From an uncultured Clostridia bacterium (GTDB taxonomy: Bacteria; Bacillota; Clostridia; Oscillospirales; CAG-272): 64,000 bases of DNA. The position numbers and the translations under genes are program-made. The notes under the pieces were generated by a model. The model ran no database searches, had not been told where the DNA came from, and saw only the letters and a list, made by a program, of their open reading frames with translations. Numbering within the stretch: the first letter of the stretch is position 1; the number at the start of each line of letters is the position of its first letter. Of the stretch, positions 49,580 to 59,145 are shown one piece after another. Location of the stretch: positions 1-64,000 of the forward strand of contig CANQMS010000001.1 in NCBI GenBank assembly GCA_947624995.1, written 5' to 3'.

Positions 49580-51583
49580 TCAATATGCTATCATAGGTAT
49601 AAATGACGCGGTATCATGTGTCCTCTCAAGTGTCCCGTCGGCGATCCCGTAGATCCTGCCGGCGCACTTCTTTATCTCCGACATCATCTCCGGGTATGCT
49701 CTCGAACAGATGTCAAAAAGCCCTATATTGTAGTTTTCACCGTCGAAGCGCCCGAGGGTGAACTGATCGTAGCACTGGAAATAGTGGCAGCCGACGCCGT
49801 TCGGATGAGCGGCGACGCTTTCGGCGTACCGCCTGAACGCTGTCCCGCGGTCGCGCTGCGACGCGACGCCCTCTAGCCCTGTCGCCGGGAGCCCCGCGTC
49901 AAGCGCCCCGAAATGGAACTCGCCTATCATAACGGGCAGATCGACTCCGAGACCGACGACGTTCGCGATTGCACCGGTCGGGTCCTCGGAATAACAGTTG
50001 ATCGAGAAAACATCGAAATTTTCCCAGCCTGTCACAATGTCGGGGTCGGAGATCCATGCCCATCTCATCCCGAGGATCATGTGGTTCGGGTCTCTTTCCC
50101 TGCAAGCTCTCGAGGGGACTCCGACATATTCGCGGAGCATCATCCTCGAAAATTCATGCATGTCCGACGACGCAGCCGGGGAAAGCTTTGAAGTATCACG
50201 TCTGCTGCGTTCCAGCGCGTCGAAGCTCTCAATATCCGTATTCCATGCGCGGGAAAGCTTGCCGACATCACCGTATCGCTCCTTCAGGAACGCTATGAGC
50301 CGTTTTTTACATTCGGAAGGCTCCGGATCATATAGGACCTCATCCGCGAGCACGAGCCCGTCGACGAACGCCCACTCCGGCTCGTTGCGGAGAAAATACC
50401 CTATCATGTAGGGATCATTTTTTCTCTCTTCGAGCGCCGCGGCACATTCGGCGGCGGAAATACGGTATTCATCGCTGAAAACGTCCGGAAAATCGCGGAA
50501 AATTCGCTTTTTTGTCTGCGGGAAGCGATAGAGCGAGGTCACATACGGGATGCCGGTCGTTCCGAGGAGATCCCCGTCGCTCCAGTTGCCGAGCGTATTC
50601 ATGCCGTGGCACTTGAGCTGACCTATGATCATCTGCTTCCACCTGTCGTACCAACCGTCGCCGAAGGCTCGGTACAGGTTTGCCCGGAAAAATGAAAAAT
50701 TCCTTATCCTGCGCCTCCCTCCCCTGCCCCGCGGTTCGGCAAACATTTTTCCGAAAACGCCGTCGTCCCGTTCGGGGAGCCAATCGAGCCATTTTTCAAC
50801 GCCGTCTATGCGGCAGTCACCGCCCGATCCGACGCAGTCGGGTCCCATGCTGAAGAATGCGTACCCGTCCGGGTCTGTCAGCCACCATCTGCCCCCGCTT
50901 TTGCACTTTGAAAAGAATCCTGTACCGGGCGTGAGCTTTTTGTTTTTCCATCCGCCGTATTCGGTCATAAATTCGAACGGATAGCCGCCAGCCGCCTCCG
51001 AAACCTGTTTTTCGAGCGCTTCTTTGAGCTCGGCTTCGCTCTCCGTCTTCCCGCGCCAGCTCTTCCACTTGCTCTGACCGAATCTGTCAACGAGCTTGAC
51101 GTCTGGCAGGACTATATCCTCGGGATATTCGTCGCAAAGCTTAATTTCGCCGAGCGTCAGGCTTATGTCATGGAATGACGGGAGCGAGGTGAGGACAACG
51201 CGGTCGATCTCCTCCCTGTATACGCGCCTTCCGTGACAGACAATCTTGAGCGTTCCCGGAAGCGCCTCAGGGAACAGCTTTCCAGCGTCCATCCAGTCAA
51301 GACAGATAGAGACGGCGGCTCGCACGCGCGGCAGAAGTCCGAATCGGACAGTGAAAGCCGGGTCCTTTTGCCCGTGAACGTATACGAGAAAATGCATCGG
51401 TACGGAATGATCCTCGTTTACCGTCACGTAAAAAGTGAGGTAGTGCTCCTTACATTCCGCGATACCGGGCAGGAGCATGCCGCCGCCGCGTTTCAACATG
51501 CGCAGAGTACATTCTTTTGCCGATTCAGATATGATCTCGGCGCCATCATCCAAGAGCATGCGCTCCGGCTTTATTTCACGCAT
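49580..51583 (-). CDS. GH50-like glycoside hydrolase (clan GH-A)
   Basis: 667 residues, no signal peptide, so probably cytoplasmic. The N-terminal 190 residues form a beta-sandwich domain, followed by a TIM barrel. The likely acid/base Glu is in GYFLRNEPEWAF and the nucleophile Glu in PVMIGEFHFGALD, a pair matching GH50 agarases and related beta-galactosidases. Gut members of this type are not necessarily agarases, so activity on galactosides is only a reasonable guess. GGAGG lies ten bases before the ATG. It starts 35 bp after the terminator of the large surface protein, and I see no clear promoter in that gap. Confidence 0.7.
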   Translation of the reverse strand: MREIKPERMLLDDGAEIISESAKECTLRMLKRGGGMLLPGIAECKEHYLTFYVTVNEDHSVPMHFLVYVHGQKDPAFTVRFGLLPRVRAAVSICLDWMDAGKLFPEALPGTLKIVCHGRRVYREEIDRVVLTSLPSFHDISLTLGEIKLCDEYPEDIVLPDVKLVDRFGQSKWKSWRGKTESEAELKEALEKQVSEAAGGYPFEFMTEYGGWKNKKLTPGTGFFSKCKSGGRWWLTDPDGYAFFSMGPDCVGSGGDCRIDGVEKWLDWLPERDDGVFGKMFAEPRGRGGRRRIRNFSFFRANLYRAFGDGWYDRWKQMIIGQLKCHGMNTLGNWSDGDLLGTTGIPYVTSLYRFPQTKKRIFRDFPDVFSDEYRISAAECAAALEERKNDPYMIGYFLRNEPEWAFVDGLVLADEVLYDPEPSECKKRLIAFLKERYGDVGKLSRAWNTDIESFDALERSRRDTSKLSPAASSDMHEFSRMMLREYVGVPSRACRERDPNHMILGMRWAWISDPDIVTGWENFDVFSINCYSEDPTGAIANVVGLGVDLPVMIGEFHFGALDAGLPATGLEGVASQRDRGTAFRRYAESVAAHPNGVGCHYFQCYDQFTLGRFDGENYNIGLFDICSRAYPEMMSEIKKCAGRIYGIADGTLERTHDTASFIPMIAY

Positions 51584-51618
51584 GATATATGATCCTCCAT
51601 CCGGGGAGATGTACGTTC

Positions 51619-51649
51619 AAAGGGCGTTCACACAAGGTGAACGCCCTTT
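51619..51649. terminator. Terminator of the large surface protein gene
   Basis: 13-bp perfect arms AAAGGGCGTTCAC around ACAAG, 11 bp after the stop codon. On the minus strand it is followed by GAACG rather than a T-run outside the arms (the T's lie within the stem end), so it may be leaky. Confidence 0.65.
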
Positions 51650-51659
51650 TTAGCGCGGT

Positions 51660-54600
51660 TTATCTGTGATAACGCTTCTTTGTACGGACGGTCGCAGCCG
51701 TTCCGACTGCGGCGAGCACCAGTGCCGTACCGAGGCCGACAAACACGTTCATGTCTCCCGTTTGCGGAGGCACGGCGCCGATCTCTGTCTCGGCGTTCGC
51801 GAGAACGTATACGGACAGATGGTCAACGGTGAAGGTGACGTATGCTCCGTCCGCGCTGACTGTCGCCTTGATCTTTTCTGTTTTTGTGCCGTCAACGTGG
51901 AATACGAGCGTTTTTTCGGCTTTCCAGCCTGCCGGGACAGGTATGCTGATTGTGAGCGTGCCCTTCGGCTGAACTTCCTTGCCTTCTGTCAGATTAAAGA
52001 GCGAGATGTCGAACGGGACGAAATCCTTATACATGTTGCCGACGGTGTTCTTCGCGCTTGTGTAGTCTGTGTCTTCAGCATCGAGCCTGTCGACAACGAG
52101 TTCGATATCCGCATAGTAGTCGGCATTGTCCTCGGAGTACGTGCCGACAACGCTGTTTACGCTGTCAACAAGCATCTTCGGCGGTTCTTTGTATGACGGG
52201 TCGACGGCACCGCATACGGCGCAAATGCCCTTATAGAACGAGTGCTCGCCATAGCTTTCAACGGCGCCGCAGCTGCATGTCTTCCAGTGATGTGCAGCGT
52301 CTGTGATCCATTCACCGAACGAGTGTGTATGCTCCTCGGGAAGCACGTCGATATCTGTGCCCGCCTCAAGAAGCGCGCCGCAGCCGAGACAGTAAGTGTC
52401 ACCCGTGTAGCCCTTCTCGGTCGTGGTCGGATCCTTGTGATTCCTGATCTCTGTCCCGCCGGTGTGAACGTTCGGGTTTCTCAAAAGATATTCATAGTCG
52501 CAGATCTCGCAGTGACCGCCGCTCTCGCAGGAGGAAACACCGCCGGAGTGGCTGATGACCGCAGTCGTCTGTTCGCAGCCTGCGTTCGTGCATGCAACGG
52601 TATGACCCTCGGCGGTACCGACGGCGCGTCCCGAGAAATTATGCTCTTTCGCAGCAGCAGGGACGACAACCGCGCCGCAGTCAACGCAGTCGATGCTCTT
52701 CGTGCAGTCGTGCGGGTCGGCTCCGTGCTCGTGGCGCTCGCTGTCGGTATATCCGCAGGCTTTGCATTCGCGTGAATGTGTCGCCTCGTCGGTGTACTTC
52801 CACGGTCCGTAGTCATGGACGGCGACGCTGTCTTCTTTTATCGCTCCGCAGGAGCATTCGTACCAGTGGTACTCACCGTCTTTGGCAAGGATGCTGTAGT
52901 CATGCTTGTGACTCGACGGGAGTTTGTCTATCTTCTCGCCGGTGCTGAGCAGCGCGTTGCAGCTCGAACAGTATGTGTCGCCCGTGTAGCCCTCTTCCTC
53001 TTCGGTCGCGGGCTTCTGTCCCTTTATGACGGTTGCACCGACATGATTTTCGGGATTGACGCTGCCGAACTCGGTGTGACAATCTGCGCATTCCGCTCTG
53101 TCCTTGCACGTCGCGGCAATTCCCGCCTTGTGTGGAGCCTCGGACGTCTTTGTGCAGCCGTCATTCGAGCAGACGAGCTTATGATGCGTGTCGGTGTGCC
53201 CGTCCTTGGCGACGGTCCATGAATGGCTCGCACCGCCCTTTACAACTTCATATCCGCAATCGGGGCAAACGTCCGGAGTCGTGCAGTCCCCGTCGCTCTT
53301 TGCGGTATGCGTGATCTGCTCGCGGGACGTGCATCCGGGATTGGTGCAGATGCGGTAGTGGAACTCAGAATCGAACTCCCACTGACCCGAATATGAGTGC
53401 GTGGATGCAGCCTTGACCTCGTGACCGCAGACCGTGCAGTTGACAGCCTTCGTGCAGTCGCCGTCGTAGGGGCCCGTGTCTGTTTTGTCATGGGACGAGA
53501 CCATCGTTTTACCGCCGCAGAGCTTGCACGTCTGCCAATGGAAATTGCCGTCCGACTTCCATTCGCCGTCGGGGACGTGTACACGACCGTCAACGTGATC
53601 ACAGACGGTGCATTTCCCGTCGACATAAGTGTGCGGCATCTTTTCTCCGACGGTGCCGTTGCAGCCGGCGTGCTTGCAGAGCTCTATGTGGTAGAGGTCC
53701 TCTTCATCGGGACATTCCTTGAATGTTCCGCTCTTTATATGGATGGAACCGGATTTTATTTCTCTTTTGCAGAGCGTGCAAATTACGGGTGTTGTGCAGT
53801 CTGCGTCGTCCTCGCCCGAGCATTTTTCGGTCTCTGTCACTTTGCAGTTCGGGTTCTGGCACGTCTTTCTGTGGGAATACTCTGTCAGGTGCTGCGGAGC
53901 GGGCACCTGAGAATATTTGAAATTGTGGCTTTCGCTTGCCGCCGTTACGACGAGCGAGCAAACCTTGCAGTGGACCGGAGTCGTGCAGTCGCCGTCGTCA
54001 TCTTCGGGCGTATGCTCGCCTACCGGAGGAGTCTGATGAACTGTACCGAGCTCACCGCAAACGGCGCATTTTTCACGGTACTCACCTGTCGTTCCGCATG
54101 TAGCTGCAACTGTGTCCTCACGTGCTGTCCACTCATGCTTGCCGGTCGGCGGTACGGGTGTACCTACGAGCTCCATAAGACCGCACTTCGTGCAGCGGCG
54201 GAATGTGTAGCCCTCCTTTGCGCAGGTAGGTGCAACAGTTTCGTTTTCGCTCCATGTATGACCGACGGGTTCACCGGATTCGAGATCCTCCGACTTGCCG
54301 CAGCGGGCGCAAACATGGTACGGCTTCTGATCGCAGAGGGAGGGTTCCTTATCTATCCATTGGTGACCGAGTGCGGGAACTTCTTCCTCTTTGCTGAGCT
54401 CGAGGTCGCAATAGATGCAGACGTCGTGCTTAATTCCGCCTTTATCGCAAGTCGGCTCTACTATGTACCTCGTTCCTTTGATATGAGACGTCTTCGGTAT
54501 CGGACGCGTGGTAGAATAGCCGCATCTGCCGCATTCGAACGTTGATACGCCATCCTCACTGCAGGATGAGTTCTTCGTTGTCAGCCAGTTGCCGCTGTGC

Positions 54601-55271
54601 CCTCTGGGACCGTTGTCGACACAGGAGAGTACAAGACTGCATTCCGTGCATTTTGTTATCGTAACGGAATCGGTCGAGCAGTTTTTTTTGGCTATTGTTT
54701 CGGGCGCTCCCGCTTTGTGCTTTGATAATTCGATTGAAGCGTCAGCGCCGTTCACCTTCACTTCGACAAAGCCGCAGACAGAGCACGTACTGACTTGGTA
54801 TTTGACGCTGTCGCACTTGCTCGTGAGTTCTTCGGTTTTGTCGAATTTGTGCCCCTCGGCTTTTTCACCGGGAACGATCACGGTGAACCATTTGCTGCAA
54901 TATTTGCATGCGCGTCTTGACGCTCCGCCGCCGTTTGTTGTGCAGGATTGTCCGAACACACGGATATCCGCTTCGCCGCGCACAAGACGCGTACCGTCCT
55001 CGCTCGCTACGATATCAAAAGATGTCGCAAGAACGTGTTTACCGTTCGGCGCACCCTTCGCTTCGCAGGAGAGATTTTCTATATCCTCTTCGGTGCCGGA
55101 CGTTATATCCGCCTGTGCGTCGGGCTGCGGTTCAGCCTCGGACGCCTCGTGCGTATGCGCCTCTTCGGCGCTGTCGTACACGTGGTCTTCTGCGCCGACA
55201 AACAGTGCGCCCGGTATGATCATCATGGCGCAGAGAAGCAGGCACAAAAGAGTTTTGACTCTTTGCTTCAT
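51660..55271 (-). CDS. Large wall-anchored surface protein with more than 20 Cys-pair (zinc-knuckle-like) units
   Basis: 1203 residues. A signal peptide (MKQRVKTLLCLLLCAMMIIP to about residue 27) is followed by an acidic linker. From about residue 100 to 990 come some 28 CxxC, CxxxxC or CxC units, often with a nearby His (DVCIYCDLEL, HVCARCGKSE, RRCTKCGLME, VNCTVCGHEV, CTNPGCTSRE). A beta domain of about 150 residues ends the outside part, then the sorting signal PPQTGD, a hydrophobic helix and KKRYHR. PPQTG is a variant of the LPxTG sortase motif, so the protein is probably linked to the wall. Binding of many metal ions is likely by motif, and the biological role is unknown. ATG 55271 has AGAGG nine bases upstream. 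Confidence 0.8.
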   Translation of the reverse strand: MKQRVKTLLCLLLCAMMIIPGALFVGAEDHVYDSAEEAHTHEASEAEPQPDAQADITSGTEEDIENLSCEAKGAPNGKHVLATSFDIVASEDGTRLVRGEADIRVFGQSCTTNGGGASRRACKYCSKWFTVIVPGEKAEGHKFDKTEELTSKCDSVKYQVSTCSVCGFVEVKVNGADASIELSKHKAGAPETIAKKNCSTDSVTITKCTECSLVLSCVDNGPRGHSGNWLTTKNSSCSEDGVSTFECGRCGYSTTRPIPKTSHIKGTRYIVEPTCDKGGIKHDVCIYCDLELSKEEEVPALGHQWIDKEPSLCDQKPYHVCARCGKSEDLESGEPVGHTWSENETVAPTCAKEGYTFRRCTKCGLMELVGTPVPPTGKHEWTAREDTVAATCGTTGEYREKCAVCGELGTVHQTPPVGEHTPEDDDGDCTTPVHCKVCSLVVTAASESHNFKYSQVPAPQHLTEYSHRKTCQNPNCKVTETEKCSGEDDADCTTPVICTLCKREIKSGSIHIKSGTFKECPDEEDLYHIELCKHAGCNGTVGEKMPHTYVDGKCTVCDHVDGRVHVPDGEWKSDGNFHWQTCKLCGGKTMVSSHDKTDTGPYDGDCTKAVNCTVCGHEVKAASTHSYSGQWEFDSEFHYRICTNPGCTSREQITHTAKSDGDCTTPDVCPDCGYEVVKGGASHSWTVAKDGHTDTHHKLVCSNDGCTKTSEAPHKAGIAATCKDRAECADCHTEFGSVNPENHVGATVIKGQKPATEEEEGYTGDTYCSSCNALLSTGEKIDKLPSSHKHDYSILAKDGEYHWYECSCGAIKEDSVAVHDYGPWKYTDEATHSRECKACGYTDSERHEHGADPHDCTKSIDCVDCGAVVVPAAAKEHNFSGRAVGTAEGHTVACTNAGCEQTTAVISHSGGVSSCESGGHCEICDYEYLLRNPNVHTGGTEIRNHKDPTTTEKGYTGDTYCLGCGALLEAGTDIDVLPEEHTHSFGEWITDAAHHWKTCSCGAVESYGEHSFYKGICAVCGAVDPSYKEPPKMLVDSVNSVVGTYSEDNADYYADIELVVDRLDAEDTDYTSAKNTVGNMYKDFVPFDISLFNLTEGKEVQPKGTLTISIPVPAGWKAEKTLVFHVDGTKTEKIKATVSADGAYVTFTVDHLSVYVLANAETEIGAVPPQTGDMNVFVGLGTALVLAAVGTAATVRTKKRYHR

Positions 55272-55388
55272 AAAAATGACCTCTTTTCCCTTCGTGTCAC
55301 GGTCTTTGCTGCCGCGGCACAAAAAGACGTTTTCGGGGGCGACGGACGCGTTTTTCCGGGTGCGTGTTCCGTCTTCCCATACACTGCA

Positions 55389-55418
55389 ATTATAGCAGAT
55401 TTAATATACTGTTGTCAA
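55389..55418 (-). promoter_or_regulatory. Strong promoter of the surface protein gene
   Basis: On the minus strand TTGACA (55418-55413) and TATAAT (55394-55389), both perfect, with an 18-bp spacer. The leader is about 110 nt. Confidence 0.75.
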
Positions 55419-55493
55419 TATAGAATATATGGTGCTGTATAAAAAATATGTAATTAAATTTTTAAATCGAACTCCGTGACAGCCCGTAAAGAT

Positions 55494-55530
55494 GCCGTAC
55501 GGTCACGGAATTTTTACGTGACCGTACGGC
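55494..55530 (-). terminator. Inverted repeat after the GH78 rhamnosidase gene, possible terminator
   Basis: 14-bp perfect arms GCCGTACGGTCACG around a 9-bp AT-rich loop, 31 bp after the gene. Only a few T's follow on the minus strand, so it could also be a protein-binding dyad. Confidence 0.5.
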
Positions 55531-55560
55531 TGCACACTATATTACACTGTTAGAAACGAA

Positions 55561-58500
55561 TCAGTCTGAGGACGCTTCGAATACGTATGTGCCCGAGCCG
55601 ATCTGCGAGGAAATAAGGACATATCCGCCATCGACGTGATCCGTCCCGACCGTCTCGCCGTCAAGCGTTACCGTCATGCCGTCGCCGAGGGACGGGATGT
55701 ATACATTTGCAGAGACTCCGACGGGCAGCGTCACTGTGAGCGTGAACGTACCGGACTCAGCGTCATACTTCCAAGACGATCCGACATTTCCGTGGACCGT
55801 GTCGACCGTACCGGCTGCCTCTGTAAGTCCGCCGACGACGCTCGGCTTTATGTTCACAGCATCGTACCCGATCTCTGCCGATTCGACGCCGACGATGTAT
55901 TTCGTGAACCATTCCTTCACGTGACCCATCATCGCGTGATTTCTCGAACGGGCGAGCCCGTACCAGAGCTCTTCGAAATTCCAGTATTCGGGAAGCGTGG
56001 TCAGTCCCTTGTCGAGGAAATACTTGTAGCTCGGCATAGTATCGTTCGTGACCATTTTATAAACTACGTCTCCTCTGCCGGCTTCTGCAAGCGACGAGAA
56101 AACCTGACGCAGCCCGACCTCGCCCGAGGTCAGATGATAATCAGTTTTTTCTATCGCCTTAACAAGTCTTTCAACTGTCTCTTCCCTGTTTTCGTCGAGG
56201 ACGATCCCGCTGTAGAGCACACAGCCGTACCCGGACTGCGTTCCGTTTCCGTAGAGGAACTGCTCGTTATAGCATTCTTTATTGTTGTGAAACGCCTCCC
56301 TGATCGCCTCGGCGAGCTCTCTGTAGTGCTCCTCGCCGTCGGCGTCGCCGCGGACCGTTGCGATCTTCTCCATGATCACCGCCATGCGGTAATATGCGGT
56401 CGTCTCGACAAGTACGGTCGGCGTCGTACCGTACGCGGTCATCTCGCCCCATTCACCCATCTGCCCGGTGGTTATGAGGTTGCCCTTCGCGACGTATTTT
56501 TCGAGGTAGTCCATATAGTTCTTCATCGCGCCGTAATTTTCGTCCGAGAATATCGACTCGACGCCGTACGTCTCATAATACTGCCAAGCGGTATAGATCA
56601 GTGAGCCGTTCCAGTTGAGGTCATCGTAAAGACCGTTTATCCTGAAATACTCCGGTGCGATGGCGGCTATATGCCCGTTTTCGTACTGTGCGTCCGTCAT
56701 ATCGCGGAGGATCTTCGGAATCCATGAGCTTATGTCATACGTCTGCGCCATCGAGTCGAACATGAGACCGGGCGTTTCGAGCCAGCCGAGCTTTTCGATC
56801 TGCGGGCAGTCCGTGAACGTGCTGTACATGTTGCTCTCGATCGAGCGCTCGGTAAGCGTGTTTATCATGTTCAGTATCTCGTCTGAGCAAGTGAACGAGC
56901 CGTTTTTGCCGTTGTCGGTCCTCAGTATATAGCCCTTGAAGCTTTCGCTGTCGAGCTTTATTTCCGACGGGACCGTGACCTCGAGGTACCTGTAACCATG
57001 GTAGCAGAACGTGGGGTGCCAGCTTTCGCTGCCTGTTCCCTTCGTGATGTATGTGTCATATATGAGGTCGCCGTTGTTGCTCGCGCTCTGCGTGCAGGAT
57101 GCCTGATTTATGTGTCCCGCATATCCGTTGAATGTGTCGACCTCCGCCGGATAAATGCGTACCGTCTGCCCCGCCTTATCCGTATCGACCGTTATCTCCG
57201 GAAACCCCGCGCCGTTTCGCCCCATGTCTACAAGATATGTCGTGTACCCGTCTTTTTCGGACTTCACCTTGACTGTGATCTTGTCGGGTCCGATCGTGTC
57301 GTCCTCCTGTATCGCTATCGGCTCGAATTCCCTGCCGATAAGCTCGCCCGACGGTATCTCGCTATCCGGGACAAGCTGAGCATTTCCCCACTCTGAGCGC
57401 GGGATCTCGGGGGAAATGCCGTCCCACCCGGGGATCTCGAGCCGCGCGTCGTAGTCTTCTCCGCCGTACCAGCTGTTCTCCGTTATCGGGCTTTCGACAT
57501 ACGCCCAGCTTTCATCCGTACCGACGGTGTCGCGGTCGCCGTCCGTATAATTGATCACGACCTGCGCTATTCCCTTCGGCGTGCCGAACATGCCGGCGAC
57601 CTCGCCCGAGCCTCTCGCGTCATCCGTCTTATAATACCGTCCGAATTGGCGGTGGATCCGGTAGTTCGCGTACTGCCCGTTCCCGAGCAGGAATGAAACG
57701 GCGTTCGTGCCGGTTTCAAGAAGATCGGTTATGTCGTATGTGCAGTAATATACCGTATCTCTCGCGTCCGATTCGCCGGGGTTGAAGAAGGTCCCCTCTC
57801 CGAGCGTCTTCCCGTTGAAGTGCGCCTCGAACAGCCCGAGCCCGCTTATATAAAGTCTCGCGGATGCGATCTCTTTGTCCTCCGGAACGGTGAATTCCTT
57901 TGAGAGTATCGGCGCGTTCGTCACCCCGCCGCTGCCGCCCGAGACCGTCGGTGCCGTCCGGACGGATATCTCCTTGCCGAGCGGCGAATATGCCGAGCCG
58001 TCACTTGAGATCTCGTAGCAGTATTTTTTCGGATAATTCGGACACACGTCGCCGTCTGTCGAGGCGGTATCCGTGCGGCACACGAGCCTTATTTCGTCAT
58101 ATTTGATCTCTTCGCCGAAATCGAGCGTCACGGTGACGGGGGAGCTGTACACCGGTTCTGCCGCCGTGTTCGACGTGTACCCGTCATTTATGCTCCCGTC
58201 GATGAGCTTGTCCTTCCCCCATTGGCTGCCGTATGTGAATGTGTTCGGAGCCGTGACGGTCGTCCCGCCCGGCAGTTCTGCTTTTTTTCCGTTAAGGTAG
58301 AGCTCGAGCTCCATTATCTGTACGCGGTAAATAACGCCGCGGAGTCCGCCGTCATTGTATTCCCCGAGAGCCGCAGGACCTGATTCGGACACCTTTATCC
58401 GCAAATATCTGCCCGACGTCTCGCCGACAGAGTCGCAGAGGATATATCCGGCGGAAGATGTGTCCGAAACTTTATCGGGCATGAGCCGTGAGAGCACGCT

Positions 58501-59028
58501 CTCCTCGCCCGCGCATATCCACTTTGCACTCCAATCGCTCTTTTCAAACAGACCCGTTTCAAAATACGCAGCGTCTGTACACCTGCATTCTTTTCCGTCC
58601 TTGTCCCATACCGTGACGTTCCAATAAACGCCCTGCATCGAGCCGAGCGTTTTTCCGCCGTATTCGATGCCGAAGCTGTCGTCGGACTCGACCTTTCCCG
58701 AGTCCCAGATGTCATATTCGCCTTCCGAAAGCTTTTTCGCCGAGGACGACGCGGTGATCCGGTATGCTGTCTGCTTCTGACCGCGCTCGTCGGACGCAAG
58801 CTTCCAGCTGAAGACGGGGACCGTCGACTGTATTCCGAGGGGAGAGGTCAGGCTTTGTGTACGCAGATCGTATACAGTCATATTCCCGCTTGCCTCCGTC
58901 CCGTTTCCGTCCGTTGTTGTTTCGTCCTGTTTTTCGCCGTTATTGCCGCTGCATCCTATCATGCCGAAAATGATCGGCAGCAGCAGCAAACATGCGACCG
59001 TTCTTTTGATAAGATCCCGTTTTTTCAT
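55561..59028 (-). CDS. Alpha-L-rhamnosidase, glycoside hydrolase family 78, lipoprotein
   Basis: 1155 residues. A lipoprotein signal (LLLLPIIFGMIGC) anchors it outside the membrane. The N-terminal beta domain (WKLASDERGQKQTAYRI) is interrupted by an F5/8 type C (discoidin-like) module at about 180-370, then the Bac_rhamnosid_N region (ARLYISGLGLFEAHFNGK), a concanavalin-like domain, the six-hairpin catalytic domain (TFTDCPQIEKLGWLE; WQYYETYG; EWGEMTAYGTTP) and a C-terminal beta domain. GH78 enzymes release terminal alpha-L-rhamnose. The inserted discoidin module may bind sugar. ATG 59028 has GGAGG seven bases upstream. The AraC gene lies upstream. Confidence 0.92.
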   Translation of the reverse strand: MKKRDLIKRTVACLLLLPIIFGMIGCSGNNGEKQDETTTDGNGTEASGNMTVYDLRTQSLTSPLGIQSTVPVFSWKLASDERGQKQTAYRITASSSAKKLSEGEYDIWDSGKVESDDSFGIEYGGKTLGSMQGVYWNVTVWDKDGKECRCTDAAYFETGLFEKSDWSAKWICAGEESVLSRLMPDKVSDTSSAGYILCDSVGETSGRYLRIKVSESGPAALGEYNDGGLRGVIYRVQIMELELYLNGKKAELPGGTTVTAPNTFTYGSQWGKDKLIDGSINDGYTSNTAAEPVYSSPVTVTLDFGEEIKYDEIRLVCRTDTASTDGDVCPNYPKKYCYEISSDGSAYSPLGKEISVRTAPTVSGGSGGVTNAPILSKEFTVPEDKEIASARLYISGLGLFEAHFNGKTLGEGTFFNPGESDARDTVYYCTYDITDLLETGTNAVSFLLGNGQYANYRIHRQFGRYYKTDDARGSGEVAGMFGTPKGIAQVVINYTDGDRDTVGTDESWAYVESPITENSWYGGEDYDARLEIPGWDGISPEIPRSEWGNAQLVPDSEIPSGELIGREFEPIAIQEDDTIGPDKITVKVKSEKDGYTTYLVDMGRNGAGFPEITVDTDKAGQTVRIYPAEVDTFNGYAGHINQASCTQSASNNGDLIYDTYITKGTGSESWHPTFCYHGYRYLEVTVPSEIKLDSESFKGYILRTDNGKNGSFTCSDEILNMINTLTERSIESNMYSTFTDCPQIEKLGWLETPGLMFDSMAQTYDISSWIPKILRDMTDAQYENGHIAAIAPEYFRINGLYDDLNWNGSLIYTAWQYYETYGVESIFSDENYGAMKNYMDYLEKYVAKGNLITTGQMGEWGEMTAYGTTPTVLVETTAYYRMAVIMEKIATVRGDADGEEHYRELAEAIREAFHNNKECYNEQFLYGNGTQSGYGCVLYSGIVLDENREETVERLVKAIEKTDYHLTSGEVGLRQVFSSLAEAGRGDVVYKMVTNDTMPSYKYFLDKGLTTLPEYWNFEELWYGLARSRNHAMMGHVKEWFTKYIVGVESAEIGYDAVNIKPSVVGGLTEAAGTVDTVHGNVGSSWKYDAESGTFTLTVTLPVGVSANVYIPSLGDGMTVTLDGETVGTDHVDGGYVLISSQIGSGTYVFEASSD

Positions 59029-59066
59029 CGAGTGCCTCCGATATAGCATCGAACTTGACCGTTAAT

Positions 59067-59096
59067 AATATATCACACCGGTCTTTACGCTGTCAC
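59067..59096 (-). promoter_or_regulatory. Promoter of the GH78 rhamnosidase gene
   Basis: On the minus strand GTGACA (59096-59091) and TATATT (59072-59067) with an 18-bp spacer and TGA before the -10. Confidence 0.5.
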
Positions 59097-59145
59097 TGTT
59101 TAAAACGGATCGTTTTTTTGGCTTTATATGACCTTTTAATCTATG

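Noticed and set aside
51660-55271. Repeated short units mistaken for a CRISPR array or cytochrome c haem motifs
   Set aside because: The repeats are coding, variable in length and without constant DNA repeats, so not CRISPR. The CxxC pairs are almost never followed by His at the haem position, so not CxxCH.
54589-55395. Long open frame (268 codons) on the plus strand inside the surface protein gene
   Set aside because: It is antisense to a gene with a signal peptide, repeats and a sorting signal, and has no ribosome binding site or recognisable motif.
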